Source: Siphonodentalium dalli
Lineage: Eukaryota; Mollusca; Scaphopoda; Gadilida; Siphonodentaliidae
Length of the DNA: 64,000 nt
Direction of reading: 5' to 3'
NCBI GenBank assembly: GCA_032622095.1
Contig: CP136063.1
Location: 148,045,379 to 148,109,378, forward strand
The position numbers and the translations under genes are program-made. The notes under the pieces are model-generated. The model was not told the DNA's origin and did no database searches. It was given only the letters and a program-made list of their open reading frames with translations. Within the stretch, counting starts at the first letter, position 1. Each line of letters begins with the position of its first letter. Positions 47,435-59,070 of the stretch are shown here, piece after piece.

Positions 47435-47740
47435 GCGATAACTCGATCATTTTCTGTCCGATCGGAACCAAATTTTCTATTTAGGTTTCTCAGCCCAAAA
47501 TACAGATCGAGTTCGAATATGGGTTTGATCCAAGTTTGTTTTATGGAGTTATGGCACTTTTTCCACTTCGAATTCATGCATGCTGTCATAACTCAACAAT
47601 TTTTATCTGATCGGAACCAAATTTGGTACTGGTATGCGAGTTTCTCAGCCCAAAATACAGATCGAGTTCGAATATGGGCTTGATCCGATATTTTTTAATG
47701 GAGTTATGGCCCTTTGATTATTTTGATTAAATCTATTAAT
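47435..47740 (+). repeat. Tandem units of about 145-180 bp with CAGATCGAGTTCGAATATGG
   Basis: Two units (CCGATCGGAACCAAATTT..CTCAGCCCAAAATACAGATC) follow each copy of the 220-bp repeat, here and at 49262-49530. They resemble invertebrate repeats with degenerate 'AACTCAACAATTTTTATCTG' phrases. Confidence 0.75.
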
Positions 47741-48324
47741 TCTTGAAAAATTACAATTTGGTGTTGGTAGTGATATTTGGTGTGGACTGTGGAGCATTGC
47801 TATGACCCCTAGTTCATAACTTGTTCAAGGCTTCACGCTCTGTTGATTTTTAGGGCGTTACATGACACTTTAACAATGAACCCTATGGAAATATACACAG
47901 TTTGCACTGTCCAGATAGAATTTAATAAATCAGGTTTACAATGCCATGAAGTTCACAGAGCAACAGAGACAGTATCCAGTTACAATGACTCTATCTTGCA
48001 TTGAGTTAATTAACTGCTGGGAGATGTGTTGGCCATATGATGAGATATCATTGATGGAATGTCTATACTATTATATTTTATATGCATGGTTTTTTAAATT
48101 TTATCTTAAAGGCATAATCTGGTTTTATTGTTTAATAGCATTACTATTGGAGGGTAATAATGTGATTGTGTTCAGTAGATTCGTTGGAATTTTGTTGGTG
48201 CATGGGAAGACAACTTTGGTTTTCAAATTTTTAAAAACTTGAGAGCTCTGTATCAGTCTATGAGAACAAAATAATTGTTCATAAAACTTTTAGAACTGTA
48301 GGTCTCGTTTGTTTTATTTATATA
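47741..48324. other. No recognisable feature
   Basis: Interior of the hAT-like composite. The 98-codon open frame at 47946-48242 is rich in Leu/Tyr/Phe and not recognised. Confidence 0.4.
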
Positions 48325-48826
48325 TTAAAGACACGGTTGGCCTTGGCGGTGGGTATCCTGTGAAAATATCTCTACCCGTCAAAAACCGCCACAAACAGAA
48401 AGAACATCAAAATGTAGATAGACTTTGTCCGTATACAAATAAGAAATATCGCATAAACAGTATGTTATGGTCATATGTTTGACCATTGTTATGTAAACAA
48501 AGGCGTAAAAAGTTACTTTTCTGGTGTTTGTTTATATTATGATGGTAAACATAAAGAGCGTTCTTTGTTGGTGAATACCTGATATGGAACTAATAAAGAG
48601 CGTTTATGCCATTTGTGTGTGATTAGGCAGTAGCATTGTGCTGTCTTCTGTAACACAACCAGGCTCTTGCTTAGGTAGAATATAGTAAATCTTTATGATA
48701 TCATGCTGTTTACGCGATGGTCAATGTATATATGAACGGAACTGTATGCGTTTTACTGTTTTTCTGTCTACGGTGTTTGGAACAAATATGAATATTTTCG
48801 ACAATTAAGGCCGCACGTGCCTTTAA
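48325..48826. mobile_element. TTAA-flanked MITE, copy 2 (inverted relative to copy 1)
   Basis: TTAA at both ends, length 502 bp. It aligns end to end with the complement of 38753-39255, sharing GGCGGTGGGTATCCTGTGAA, ATAAGAAATATCGCATAAAC and AACATAAAGAGCGTTCTTTG. Confidence 0.85.
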
Positions 48827-49041
48827 TGGAAAGCTTTTTCGACATTGATTTCAATTGATTACAAATGTGAATTGAAATATTAAAGGGGCACACCAGGTTT
48901 GATACATTTTTCTTGTACTCTACATGAGATAAAACTTTTTATGTGTACCCATACCATAGTATGGTACACATAGTGTCAACGTCCGGATTGACCACTCGTC
49001 GTTCGTCCATCTGTCCGTTCGTCCGTCTGTCTGTCGTTCCG

Positions 49042-49261
49042 TAGTAATAATAGTGATGGGCGGTTTTGAAATTTTGACTCTGTTATGGTTTCGGTTTTGG
49101 TTTGGACTAAAAGAGTTGACTCTCTGTTTTGGTTTTGGTTTTTATGTGTACCCATACCATAGTATGGTACACATAGTGTCGACGTCCGGATTGACCACTC
49201 GTCGTCCGTCTGTCTGTCTGTCGAGCTGTCTGTCCATCCGTCCGTAGACACTTTACGCATA
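49042..49261 (+). repeat. 220-bp direct repeat, copy 2
   Basis: Matches 47215-47434 with no difference that I can see. It sits inside another copy of the GTGTACCCATACCATAGTAT repeat that begins at about 48940. Confidence 0.85.
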
Positions 49262-49559
49262 ATGTGATAACTCAAACATTTTCTATTTGATCGGAACCAA
49301 ATTTTGTATATAGGTTTCTCAGCCCAAAATACAGATCGAGTTCGAATATGGGTTTGATCCGAGTTATTTTTACAGAGTTATGGCCCTTTTTCGACTTAGA
49401 ATTTACGCATGCTGTCATAACTCAAACATTTTTTATCTGATTGACACCAAATTTGGTATGTGAGATTGTCAACCCAAAATACAGATCGAGTTCCAATATG
49501 GATTTGATCCAATTTATTTTAAAGGAGTTATAACCCTTTTTTTGAAGAAAAAAATCGAA

Positions 49560-50845
49560 ATTTTTTAAATTTTTTTTAGATTGAACTCCTCGCTCAATTT
49601 AACACACAAAAAATATTAAAAAACTTTTACAATAATAAAAAAATTATTTAATTAAAAACAAAATTGTCATTGACACTAATTTGTTTTAGTTGTATACCAT
49701 TAATTAGGTATGATGTCCTGTTTTGAATATGAAGATTTTATTGCAATAGTTGCATATAATATAATGATATCAATAAATTACCATGTGAACATCCAATATC
49801 CAGAGTATATTTGAGTACCTTTAATAGATGTCATTCCAAGCGAAATCTGTTATTAATTGAGTGATGACATATGGTACAGAGCTCTAGGGAGTGGTTGTAT
49901 GAATGTAAAGATAAACAACCTATCTATCAATTTGATTAATGGCTAAACCATTGGATCTCACAGTGAGAGGTCCTTGTGTGAATAGGGACAGAGTTATGAG
50001 ATTTAAAACGACTCCTCCCCCACCCCAAATACTTTAACCCCTTCTTAAGACAAATTATTTGAGCTTTTTATTTTAAGGTAGGTACTGATATATGGATTAC
50101 TGTGATCATATCTTTGACCAATTATCAGTTATAGCTAATCGCTGTCGTCAAGGCATGGGTTAAACATCTGCCGATCGTGAAGGGGTTGGTGCTTTTCTTT
50201 CACTCATCTTGATAACATGTTCAACAATTGGATTCTACAAGTCATAGACCGATCAGTGTTGACTATAAATCGGTTGGAATTTTCAGACTTAGAAAATAGA
50301 TTATGATAGCTCAAATATACAATTACGTTAAATTTTCCAACCAATAATCGGTATAAAATTTATTGTTTTAGACCCAGGGTCTAATAATGTCCTGCATGTA
50401 CTTTCAGTCAGATATAAGACCGAATTTGTCCTTTATTTTAGTTAGGGAATATTTAGTCATATTAAGTAATCTTTGGTTTGGAATCTCTCAACAGATCGAA
50501 GGGTCGGGCCAAGGGAATATTTATCCCAAGAATTGGGATTTTTGTCGGGATCTAAACCTGGTGGTAGATTTGAAAAATTAAACTTTGTAGCATAAAAGGT
50601 GTTAAAATGTAGTCTGTTTATTTTAATGTATTGAATAAAGAGCATTTGCTTCACTTCTGTGCGAAACACAGAAAACAGCTGAAACTCGTTCTGATTATGC
50701 TTAGATTTTGTAGAGTATGTATAGGTATTTTGTGTCTTTATCGACCTATATTATCCCCGCTACAATATACACAAGTATTGTGGTTCAAATGCGTCATGTC
50801 CGTTCAGATGGTAAATATATTTTAAAATGAGAAATCAGTCCCCAC
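49560..50845. other. No recognisable gene
   Basis: AT-rich interior of the hAT-like composite. Short frames at 50387-50581 and 50631-50825 are not recognised. Confidence 0.4.
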
Positions 50846-51919
50846 CAGAGCTGTTAAGTTCCACGGATTGTCCGTGAGACTCACGGATTTCCACGGCAAT
50901 TCCGCAAACACGGATAACCCCCAATTTCTCACGGATTCGTCAAAACCCCACATTGAAAATCCCAAAACGAAGTTTTTTTTATTTTTTAAATTCGTGCATT
51001 TGCGGGAATTCCCCAAATGACTTCCTTATTTCCGGTACCGTAAATACCCACACATTAACATTCACAGAATGTATCGTCGGTAACTTTTGATTGAAGACTC
51101 AATTTGTGGTGAACTGTGACTGATATTAATTGATTTTCACACTCTGGTGAAGCCACACGTATGGAGGGTGTTGTTTTAGTAAACAATACGTATAATCACA
51201 AGTGTGCAAAGTTCTGTATTGTTAGGCCTCATTGATGAACATTTCTTAGTAACGGATTAGTGGCATGCATTGCAAACGAAATAAAACAATACGTTTAATC
51301 ACAAGTGTGCAGCTGTATTGTGAGGCCTCATTGATGAACATAAGTAATGGATACTTTATGATTTAAGTTCACTGATAGTGGTATGCATTGAGAACGGAAT
51401 GTGTCTTTTATTTTGCGGGTAAAACTTTTAAGACGGGTCATTTTGTACTTTAGGTTTCACGCATACATGTCCGGTTGTCACCTGTGTAACTCGGATTCGT
51501 TTTGACTAACTTTAAACAAAGTTTCTGCTTCTTAAAATTTTTTAATAAATGGTGGAATGTGTGCATTTCTTTTGTGGGGTAAACCGTAAGACGAGTCCAT
51601 TTTGTCGTTTATTACGATGTTGTACTTTCGGTTTCACGCATATCCGGCTGTTTCCGGTGGAATTCTGAGTATTTTTACGAAGTGTGATCTGCTTCTTTCT
51701 TTTTAATAAATGGTGGCATCTCCCACACAGAGCAGCTCTATTACAATTACCAACAGGACATTCATTGCCATTTTATTTAGGTCTATATATTTATAAAATA
51801 GAAACTCATAAAAATTATGCAATCTTCATCATAAAAATTATTTTTGGAACATGAACAAATTTGGGCATACCTCCCGCAAAAATCTCACGGATTGACATTT
51901 TCAAAACTTAACAGGTCTG
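50846..51919. mobile_element. hAT-like element nested in the composite, duplication GTCCCCAC
   Basis: Ends CAGAGCTGTTAAGTT and, inverted, CAGACCTGTTAAGTT; perfect 8-bp GTCCCCAC at 50838-50845 and 51920-51927. Internal direct repeats of about 125 bp (AATCACAAGTGTGCA .. GAGGCCTCATTGATGAACAT) lie at about 51190-51350. The CACGGATT phrase recurs near both ends. No coding region is recognised. Confidence 0.9.
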
Positions 51920-52248
51920 GTCCCCACCTATATACGATAAAGTAACTAAACGGTTGTAATCAAATGTACAATGCATAGATAAATTATCCACGATATATCG
52001 ATTCCCTTGTACAAAGGGTTGATACAGGGACGTGACGACGATGTGTTAAATTATTGGCAAGCTGCCAAACTGTGTCGGGATATTCTTTGATACCGGCGGC
52101 AGCGGCTCGTTTGAAGTACCCGCGGTCAGATTTCTTTCCGCATTGCGTCATTCTGGGACATGTCATTTTCTGCTAGTCAGCGCTAATTCTGTTTATTAGA
52201 CAGTTAGTTTTATTACGGTCACACAGTTAGAGGGAAAGTATCATAGAT

Positions 52249-52550
52249 ATGTCTGTAGAGAAGTACCTTTCATCAAAGAGGAAATCTAAAATGACTGATA
52301 ATGACTGATGAAATGGGCTATAGCATTCATTCGCAGGCACATGGTCGTTACCGGCGTGCCCGTAAGAAACAAAAGTTACTAGTATCAGCCAATTCATCCG
52401 TGTCTGCTGCGACCAGCAATGCCAGTTCCGGTTCTTCAGACAGTGATAGTGACGCCGATAGTGACTGACATATGGACAGTGATACCGAGGATTATTCCAG
52501 CTCAGACTCTGGTGATTCACAACTTGAGCCAATTGACCCTGTTTCGTGTT
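52249..52550 (+). pseudogene. Possible hAT transposase N-terminus, frameshifted
   Basis: From ATG 52249 the frame reads MSVEKYLSSKRKSKM then stops. A one-base shift continues GYSIHSQAHGRYRRARKKQK and then Ser/Asp-rich residues (SSDSDSDADSD, stop, DTEDYSSSDSGDSQ). A basic N-terminus of the style 'MSV.KY....KRK' followed by an acidic, serine-rich linker is common in hAT and ZBED-like transposases. No zinc-finger BED domain or catalytic core follows. The position inside a hAT-like composite makes this reading plausible but similarity is weak. Confidence 0.35.
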
Positions 52551-53039
52551 AACATTGTGCCATTTGTCACAAATTGTGGAATGATTTTCAACATGTCTAT
52601 AGACAATAACCTTCCTTTATTTTTATGGCAAGGAATGCACATTGATTTCATTAAATTTCGAAATTTTTAATAAGTTTATTATATTTCACAAAATGGTTTA
52701 GATAATATTTATATTATCAATATATCATTGTTCCACTCCTGTCTTCACTCTTCCAATGATAGAATATTCAAAATGCACTGCAGCTCAGCAACCATCAACA
52801 TGCCAATTACATGTCTGTTACTCTGCGAATAGACTTAAATCATAACGGTAACAGTTGAGGAGGGCTATAGCACCCCTAGGCAAATCTAGGAGGGCTATTA
52901 ATAGCACCCCTGGATTTTCTAGACCGCCGGCCCTGCAGTGGCCAGTCAGAAAGTACAAATATGGGTGAATTTGCATGGCGTTAGACCACTAGATATTAGG
53001 AATTTTAGGATTTTTCATTGGGGAAAAATCAAAGCCCAG

Positions 53040-53102
53040 CCAGGGGGGGGGGGGGGGGGGGGGGGGGGGGTGGGGGGGGGGGGGTGCAAATGGAATTACG
53101 CG
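53040..53102 (+). repeat. G28-T-G13 tract and fragment of hAT-like MITE
   Basis: 28 consecutive G at 53043-53070, then T, then 13 G, followed by TGCAAATGGAATTACG, which matches the complement of part of the 31071-31781 MITE. Tract length may be imprecise in the assembly. Confidence 0.75.
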
Positions 53103-53466
53103 CAAACTTGTGAATTTTATATGATATAATAATAGGCCCCGTTTCTAATGACTTGTCTTCCGGCGCATTAATAGCACCGACAGGGCCTTTTTTTTGTCGG
53201 ATTGTTCACTGGACTGTTGAAAAAGAACAAACGGTCGTTTACGATAATGATAACAACACAGTGGCCGAGTCAAAATTGACACATTCTGACACATTATTGA
53301 ACATGGAGGCCGATAATGTGACAACAGTATCAACTATCAAGTCGATTCAAGTGAAAAATAAACATACAAAAAATAAAACCGGTTGGGGCAGAATCGTTTC
53401 GGTCGGTATTGTTTTAAACCGAAACCGAACTGTTTTCGCGGTTAACCGCCCATCACTAGGTAATAA

Positions 53467-53940
53467 TGTGAAGTGCTTAGGGTCCATCTGGTATTGGGGA
53501 TAAGTGCTATATAAGCAACCATTATTATTATTATCTGTGACACTGTGTATAAGGTTCTTTAATGACACAGACTAAGCAAATTCACAGAAATACACATGCT
53601 TGGGTAAAAAAAAATCTATTTCTCGGCCAGTTCTATTATTTCAAAGTTTCCCAAAGCAGTGGGGTGCTATTCATACTAAAGGGCTATGTTTCTGAAATAA
53701 ATTTTTGAACGTATTCATATGAAAAAATTTACATTAGAAACCCTTTTCGTACTGGCCCCAAACTAGGAACTTGGGTACAACTATGGTATAAATCCATCAA
53801 TGATATCAATATATGAAATATGAACTATATACAAGGGACCTTTAAATTCTGGTATAAAACACGTAAAAGAATAATCCACGATTTCTACTACACATCGATA
53901 TTCTATCCTTGCAACTTTAAGAGAACTATTTTCAATGTAT
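53467..53940. other. No recognisable feature
   Basis: Intronic sequence. TAT(T)-type microsatellite at about 53520-53535. Confidence 0.4.
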
Positions 53941-53944
53941 GGTG

Positions 53945-54245
53945 AGCCGGTTCAATACAGATGGGAGCCATAAAAAATTTCCAAATTTCGTTGTAAAACT
54001 TATGCGGTAGCCACCTTGGATTTTACTCTTTGCATGACTATGTCGTTCGGCACAACATACAGGCCACATTCCTCATCAGCAACAAACTTCACATGGATCT
54101 TTGGGGTGTCCTTCTGACAGATGGGAGTCACCTTTCTTTTCCGAAATTCATTAAAAAAACATGGTTGCCAGCAGCCATCTTGGATTTTACTCTTTGCATG
54201 ACTAATTTCTTTCGCACACCCTACAGGCCACATCCCTCATTGTCA
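53945..54245 (+). repeat. Two units of a tandem-repeat family also at 59.7-60.9 kb
   Basis: GATGGGAGCCAT/GATGGGAGTCAC at about 53961 and 54119 with TTGGATTTTACTCTTTGCAT and AACCACATTCCTCAT-like blocks between. Unit length is about 158 bp. Confidence 0.8.
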
Positions 54246-54730
54246 CCAAACATTATATTGACCTTCGGGGTTTCACATTAGCATTCGTCTAAATCCTTCA
54301 GCATGCCATACAGCCAACATTTTTCATCCAATTGATCCAAAATATCATATGACTTTTCAGGTTGACTTCTGGTATTGCTTATACATTTAAAACTTTTCGC
54401 AATCCTTATCACTACATTGTCTGTTATGTATGACAGTATCCCCTCTCCATGTTGAGCTACATTGTCATTGACAATTTCACTTTAGTTAGCAAAAGAGTAT
54501 TTGGTCCCAAATCCGAGTCTATATTTTGGTAGAAGTAGGGCCATTTTGACAACTCTATGATATGCTCCATGTAATCAAAGATAAAACATTTTTATGCATA
54601 CATGTAACCAGAGTACTAGTATAAGTTAACTCTATTAAATGTGTTTATTTGTAAATGATAAGGCTTATTTCTGTTCTAACTCCATTGTTTATTTGTAAAT
54701 AATCAGGCTCTTTTCTGTTCATCCATTCAG
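54246..54730. other. Intron sequence, no feature seen
   Basis: Ends with the pyrimidine-rich tract TCTTTTCTGTTCATCCATTC before the acceptor AG of the next SCAPER exon. Confidence 0.5.
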
Positions 54731-54978
54731 GAAGTTATAATGATGCTTAAACAGAGCACTAAAGATTTCCAATCGCTTATTGAAAGACTAAAAATTCTCA
54801 GAGCATATGAAACTGCAGCAAAAGAAGGGGATCGGCCTATCTCAGTAGCCTGGGAAGTCCGGAAGATGTCACCTGGTAAAGGAGTGGGGCATAAACCTCT
54901 ACCTAGCACTCACCCATCTAGCTCTGCTCAGAGAGTTCTCGATTTCTCTCCTGATAAGGTCAAGGTTCACAGTGCTGT
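54731..54978 (+). CDS. SCAPER: SCAPER, third coding exon (rest of the N-terminal domain)
   Basis: Acceptor TTCAG (AG 54729-54730) and donor GT|GTAAGT (54979). It enters in phase 0 and leaves in phase 2, coding for residues 133-214. It begins EVIMMLKQSTKDFQSLIERL, continuing directly from VVECK of the previous exon as in vertebrate SCAPER (VVECKEVLMMLDNYVRDFKALI). It then contains DRPISVAWEVRKMSPG, matching RPTSLAWEVRKMSPG. The tail is Ser/Pro-rich and ends RVLDFSPDKVKVHSA, comparable with the RRSLNFG region. The exon contains no internal stop or frameshift. The invariant AWEVRKMSPG block makes the assignment secure. Confidence 0.95.
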
Positions 54979-55008
54979 GTAAGTTTCTTTTTTATATCAT
55001 TACTGTTA

Positions 55009-56239
55009 CCGTAAATTTCGGTGGATAAGTCGCATCTTTTTAACCCAATTTCCCCTATTAAAATCCTCCTGCGACTTATAGACTGGTAAGTCAATGAGGG
55101 GCATATTTTCAGCCGAATTTTGAGGAAGGAACTGCGATCACAGGTAAACAACGGGACAAAATGCCGACGCAAACTAAATCCAACGCGATAAGATGATACA
55201 ATTCGGTATTAAAAAAATAAATAAACACCCCCATCTTCACTGTTTATCCCTGTCCGACATGTTTAGAACATATTCATCATATTATATGCATTAGTATCTG
55301 AGAATTCAACCGCAAACAGCAGCAAATTCACAAACAGTGGGCGTCCTTGACCTGACTGTGTAACAATTCTGGACACGTGCACGATTTGACCCACATTCAA
55401 TGACTGCGGTGTGATCGCTTTGATGTCTGTGATGTTGTGACATAGTTTACAAGCTGCACATTGTTGCAAACTTCTACCAGATTATGTCACATCGGAATGT
55501 TTATTTAAAGCCCGGGAATGAGCATGATAAAAACCCTGACTCCAAATGCAAGTCTGGACAGCGTGTTCTCATATTTTAATGAGGCTTCAGTGCGAAGCCG
55601 CGAACTCCTGTTTACATTACATAAACATTATTTTATGCTGTACGCTCAGGGTGCAAACATTTAATCCCCACATTGAGTATATTTGACACTTAATCCTGAA
55701 GAGTGCATTGCATCACTTTTAGCCCAAAGCGTTTTCATTCATGATCCGCAACAATTAGGCGACAACTAAATTAACGATGCCATTATCCTAAAACAACAGT
55801 AAGCCGAGTCTCAATTTTATATTCCTATAAATGATAGGATATTTTGTGTCTTTCCTCATACTGTAAATTTCTATATATATTCACATACTTTGATCGTTAT
55901 GGATAAACGTGGGACTAAGATCAAACGTCCGAGTTACGAAACCAGATTTAAGTTGGAAGTTGTTAAGTTTGCAGAACTTAACGGTAACCGCGTGCTGCAT
56001 TCTAACGCAAATAACTTTCTTCATTTCTTCTTCCCCCAAATGTGATGTGTGAATACTTGCTCTCAATACTTACCAGTACAATACTTACCAGTACACAGTC
56101 GCCGGCAGTGTTTTTGAAATTCCAGCATCTAAAAATGGGTGCATCTTATACAAAGGTATTTCGCAAAGGGCAGGATTTGGGGTTGAAAAATGGGGGTGCG
56201 TCTTATACACGCATGCGACTTATCCACCGAAATTTACGG
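55009..56239 (+). mobile_element. pogo/Tigger-like element, TA duplication
   Basis: CCGTAAATTTCGGTGGATAA starts at 55009 and its complement ends at 56239; both are flanked by TA (55007-55008, 56240-56241). It is 1231 bp. It keeps the start of a transposase gene (55899-56045) but not the catalytic DDE region, so it is an internally deleted derivative. It sits in the SCAPER intron after the third coding exon. Confidence 0.85.
55899..56045 (+). pseudogene. Truncated pogo/Tigger-type transposase N-terminus
   Basis: ATG 55899 opens a 48-codon frame MDKRGTKIKRPSYETRFKLE followed by VVKFAELNGNRVLH. The 'RPSYETRFKLEVVKFAE.NGNR' pattern is the N-terminal helix-turn-helix start seen in pogo/Tigger and related CENP-B-like transposases (K.YD..FKL.VV.YAEE.GNR.AAR.F.V). 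In those proteins this part binds the terminal repeats. Similarity ends after GNR, where the reading frame diverges (HSNANNFLHFFFPQM, stop). The remaining HTH, the CENPB domain and the DDE catalytic domain are missing. The TIRs around it carry a TA duplication as expected for this superfamily. It is unlikely to be active. Confidence 0.75.
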
Positions 56240-56249
56240 TAATGGAAAA

Positions 56250-56880
56250 AAAGAAATTGATGTTGACTTGCTTATATTGTTCATGGAGTATGGATGCAGT
56301 TTGTCTGGCTAAAATGTCAGTCCAAAACAATTTATCATTTATTTTGTTTTGTGCCATCAACAAAATCAACATCCATTCCTTATACAGGTGTCGATATAAT
56401 TTTAAAAATTTGCATAGCGTTTTGTAGCTCTGGGTAGTTTTTGTATAGCATTCCCTACTAATACATGTTTTTTCAATGTAAATTGGTTAGCAGCAATCGC
56501 AAATTTCATTCAAATTATGATGTGAATCCAGTTAAATCGAGCCCTGTCCTCAAATAGCAGAATAAAAGAGAATTTAGTGCTCATTTTCAATGATATTCTG
56601 GTAGCATGTTGCAAGTTTCTTCAAAACAATTTGATCTCATTTCATAATTAACTTTTGTTACAATTATTCGCTTTTATTTAGTTTCTAAATTGAAATAAGT
56701 TAATAGGTATATATTATATATATTATACATACAAGCATATCAGAAATTTCAGGTGGTGCATATTCAGCTCTGTTTATCAGCAGGAATTAAGTTTTAAAAA
56801 ATGCCTATGCCAGAAATTTACCTTGGCTTAACCCTTTCATGATGGGAATTGTGCTGGCAATGCAGAATTAAAGATCATGT
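56250..56880. other. Intron sequence, no feature seen
   Basis: AT-rich with a TATATATTATACATACA stretch near 56710. Nothing recognised. Confidence 0.4.
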
Positions 56881-56884
56881 GAGA

Positions 56885-57055
56885 GTGCATTCTCTTATAT
56901 ATGTGAGTCTCTCATAGGGAGCCTCACATATATAAGAGAATTCACTGGCTTACAAAGTCAAGGTTAATATTGTTAGGCCAATTGTATTCTCATATATATG
57001 CGAGGCTCTTAAATGGGAGACTCGGATATATAAGTGAATGTATAGGCACAGGGTT
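56885..57055. repeat. Double-hairpin snap-back MITE, second copy
   Basis: Two successive hairpins: GAGTGCATTCTCTTATATAT with its complement near 56940, and TGTATTCTCATATATATGCG with its complement near 57035. They are joined by AAGTCAAGGTTAATATTGTT, whose complement occurs in the 45.4 kb copy. Confidence 0.75.
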
Positions 57056-57351
57056 TTCTTAAAATATTAGGAAGCTCCAGTCATGTAAGGGTTAAAAGCC
57101 TACGATCCACATACAGTAGTGGCATGCTATTTATAGATTTATCAAGAGAGCCCCCTATTATGGTATATTCACTAGACTTGTAATTGTGGTAAGGTCAGCT
57201 TTATTCCTATACCCAAATCATTCAACAAAAAACAGAAATTGTGGGCACAATTGTGCCACTGATGATGCTGTGGATAAAAACAGCCCTGGGCAACAAAACC
57301 ATGAAGCTACATCCAGACACAGGCCCCTGGGAAAAAAGACCAGATCTATAT

Positions 57352-57356
<5 letters not shown>

Positions 57357-57382
<26 letters not shown>
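57357..57382 (+). repeat. 26-G homopolymer
   Basis: Uninterrupted G run in the SCAPER intron. Open frames reading through it give poly-Gly or poly-Pro and are rejected as coding. Confidence 0.9.
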
Positions 57383-57399
57383 TTGCAGGAAAAAACTCC

Positions 57400-58880
57400 A
57401 GGATACAAAGTATGATTGGGAGGGTGGGTCTGAGCGCCGATAACAGATTTTTTCCAATGCGGTATAATATTTTTTCAAATCCATGTTTAAAGATCAATTA
57501 TGACTACTAAAATGATTTTGTCTTCATCAAGTCTTTTAACTGAAATTGGGTGGAGAATAAATTGGGCTACTGACCCGAAGTTCATAAAAACACACAATTG
57601 ATCTCTGTTTCCAATGATAAATTACACGAAAACAAGACACCACACCTGTAAGCTATTAAACTGTACTTGCTGGTGTAAAATTCACTTAATTAAAACAATT
57701 CTAGAACATCTATTTTCATCAACACACTTAGATAGAAATTCCGATGCGGTATTCCTGAACTTCCCCACTGAATTTGCGGTCTCCGATGACTAACTCCAAA
57801 TGTTAACAAATTCTATAATTGTCACATTTTATGCTCTCCTGATCACTGTCATATAATATTAGTGTTGGCAAGACAGCTAACAGAGTGTTAGTTGTGCTGG
57901 AAATTTGTAAGCATCCATTTTATAAGACCTAATATAAAGCTTTGGGCTGAGATGAGTTTTAGGTCATATGTCCATAGCCAAATCCCCAGCTGACCAGCTA
58001 TCTCTAACACTGTGTTCTATTTAATATCAACATAGTGTATTATTTGGGCTGTTTATTCAAGGTAACAATTGCTTGCAAAATGGTTGCTTACAAATTTCCA
58101 GCACAAACTAACATTATGTTAACTGTCTTGAAGCAGTATTTCACTTTATTAAATGCTCTTTCGAGCTTTGCACTAGTTCAGATCATGTACTTTTTATGGC
58201 AGTTAATCATTACCAATAATTTATTATACTGGCTGAGAACGCTGTTCCCAAAATTTCCCTTCTAAACATATGATTAAAGGGACGGGCGGTTTTCGTTTAG
58301 AAATAACATTTAGCAAATTATGATAATTTCCTCAAGAATATACTAATAGCATAGCATAATGATGATGTGGATGCGATATTATTCACAAAACACGCTTTGT
58401 GTCCGAGAAAATACAGGTCCAGCATTGTTTAGTTTCTCGCAAAAAGCATAGTGAATTGTTTATAAGCAGTCATTTCCTTATTTATATTCCCTCACATTAT
58501 ACGTCAGTTGTAAAATCACTAATTTGGTGCGTCTACAACTCACAATACTACTCATAGTAATTTCCTTATTTGGTCTGTATTACCATTTATATAGGTAGGG
58601 AGAAATACTAACTGGATTCATAAATATTCATCTCTTTGCAAGACCAAACAATTAAAAAAAAAAGAAGAATATTATGTAGACGTTTTCTGTCTGATCATTT
58701 CCAAATCATGAAGTAACATGGATTAGCCGGATTTTGAACTGACAGCAGGTAGAATGGGTCGATTAAAATAAAATTTGGTGTGATATGAATTGCGATTGTT
58801 GATTGTGCCAATAGTGTTGCCTTCCACAGCACAACGTAACATTTTCAAGTTCCAAGTGTTTGTCTATAAACGATTCTGTA
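57400..58880. other. Intron sequence, no feature seen
   Basis: No exon, repeat array or inverted repeat recognised. The frame 58035-58265 is not recognised. Confidence 0.4.
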
Positions 58881-58889
58881 AAGTTTTTG

Positions 58890-59070
58890 ATGTTTGTTTA
58901 CATAACAAAGTGTACAAACGTGAAAATAACATGCAATGTACATTATATTTATGATTGGTATAAGACAAAATCTATCTATTATATAATATTCTTTCTGTTT
59001 ATGGCGGTTTTAGCAGATGTGATTATTTTAACAGCTATACCCACTGCGAAGGCCGCCCATATCATTAAAG
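58890..59070 (+). repeat. Diverged fragment of the TTAA-flanked MITE
   Basis: TGTTTACATAACAAAGTGTA, CTTTCTGTTTATGGCGGTTT and the final GCGAAGGCCGCCCATATCAT with TAAAG match the right two fifths of the 38753-39255 MITE in the same orientation, at lower identity. Confidence 0.65.

Larger units (their letters stand above)
47222..53458. mobile_element. 6.2-kb hAT-like composite, duplication GGTAATAA
   Basis: TAGTGATGGGCGGTT at 47222 and its complement AACCGCCCATCACTA ending at 53458 form the termini. A perfect 8-bp GGTAATAA flanks both (47214-47221, 53459-53466). The interior contains a 220-bp duplication of its own left end, tandem units with CAGATCGAGTTCGAATATGG, a TTAA MITE, a second hAT-like element and a decayed frame resembling a hAT transposase N-terminus. 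It occupies two thirds of the SCAPER intron. Confidence 0.8.

Noticed and set aside
47224-49247. Identical 64-codon frames at 47224 and 49053
   Set aside because: The identity reflects the 220-bp DNA repeat; the peptide is low-complexity and ends in a CTGT microsatellite.
45930-51919. Two hAT-like elements both exactly 1074 bp long
   Set aside because: Their termini, duplications and interiors are unrelated, so the equal length is taken as coincidence.
57186-57510. Open frames reading through the 26-G tract
   Set aside because: Poly-Gly/poly-Pro frames on both strands; no protein family recognised and no splice signals noted.
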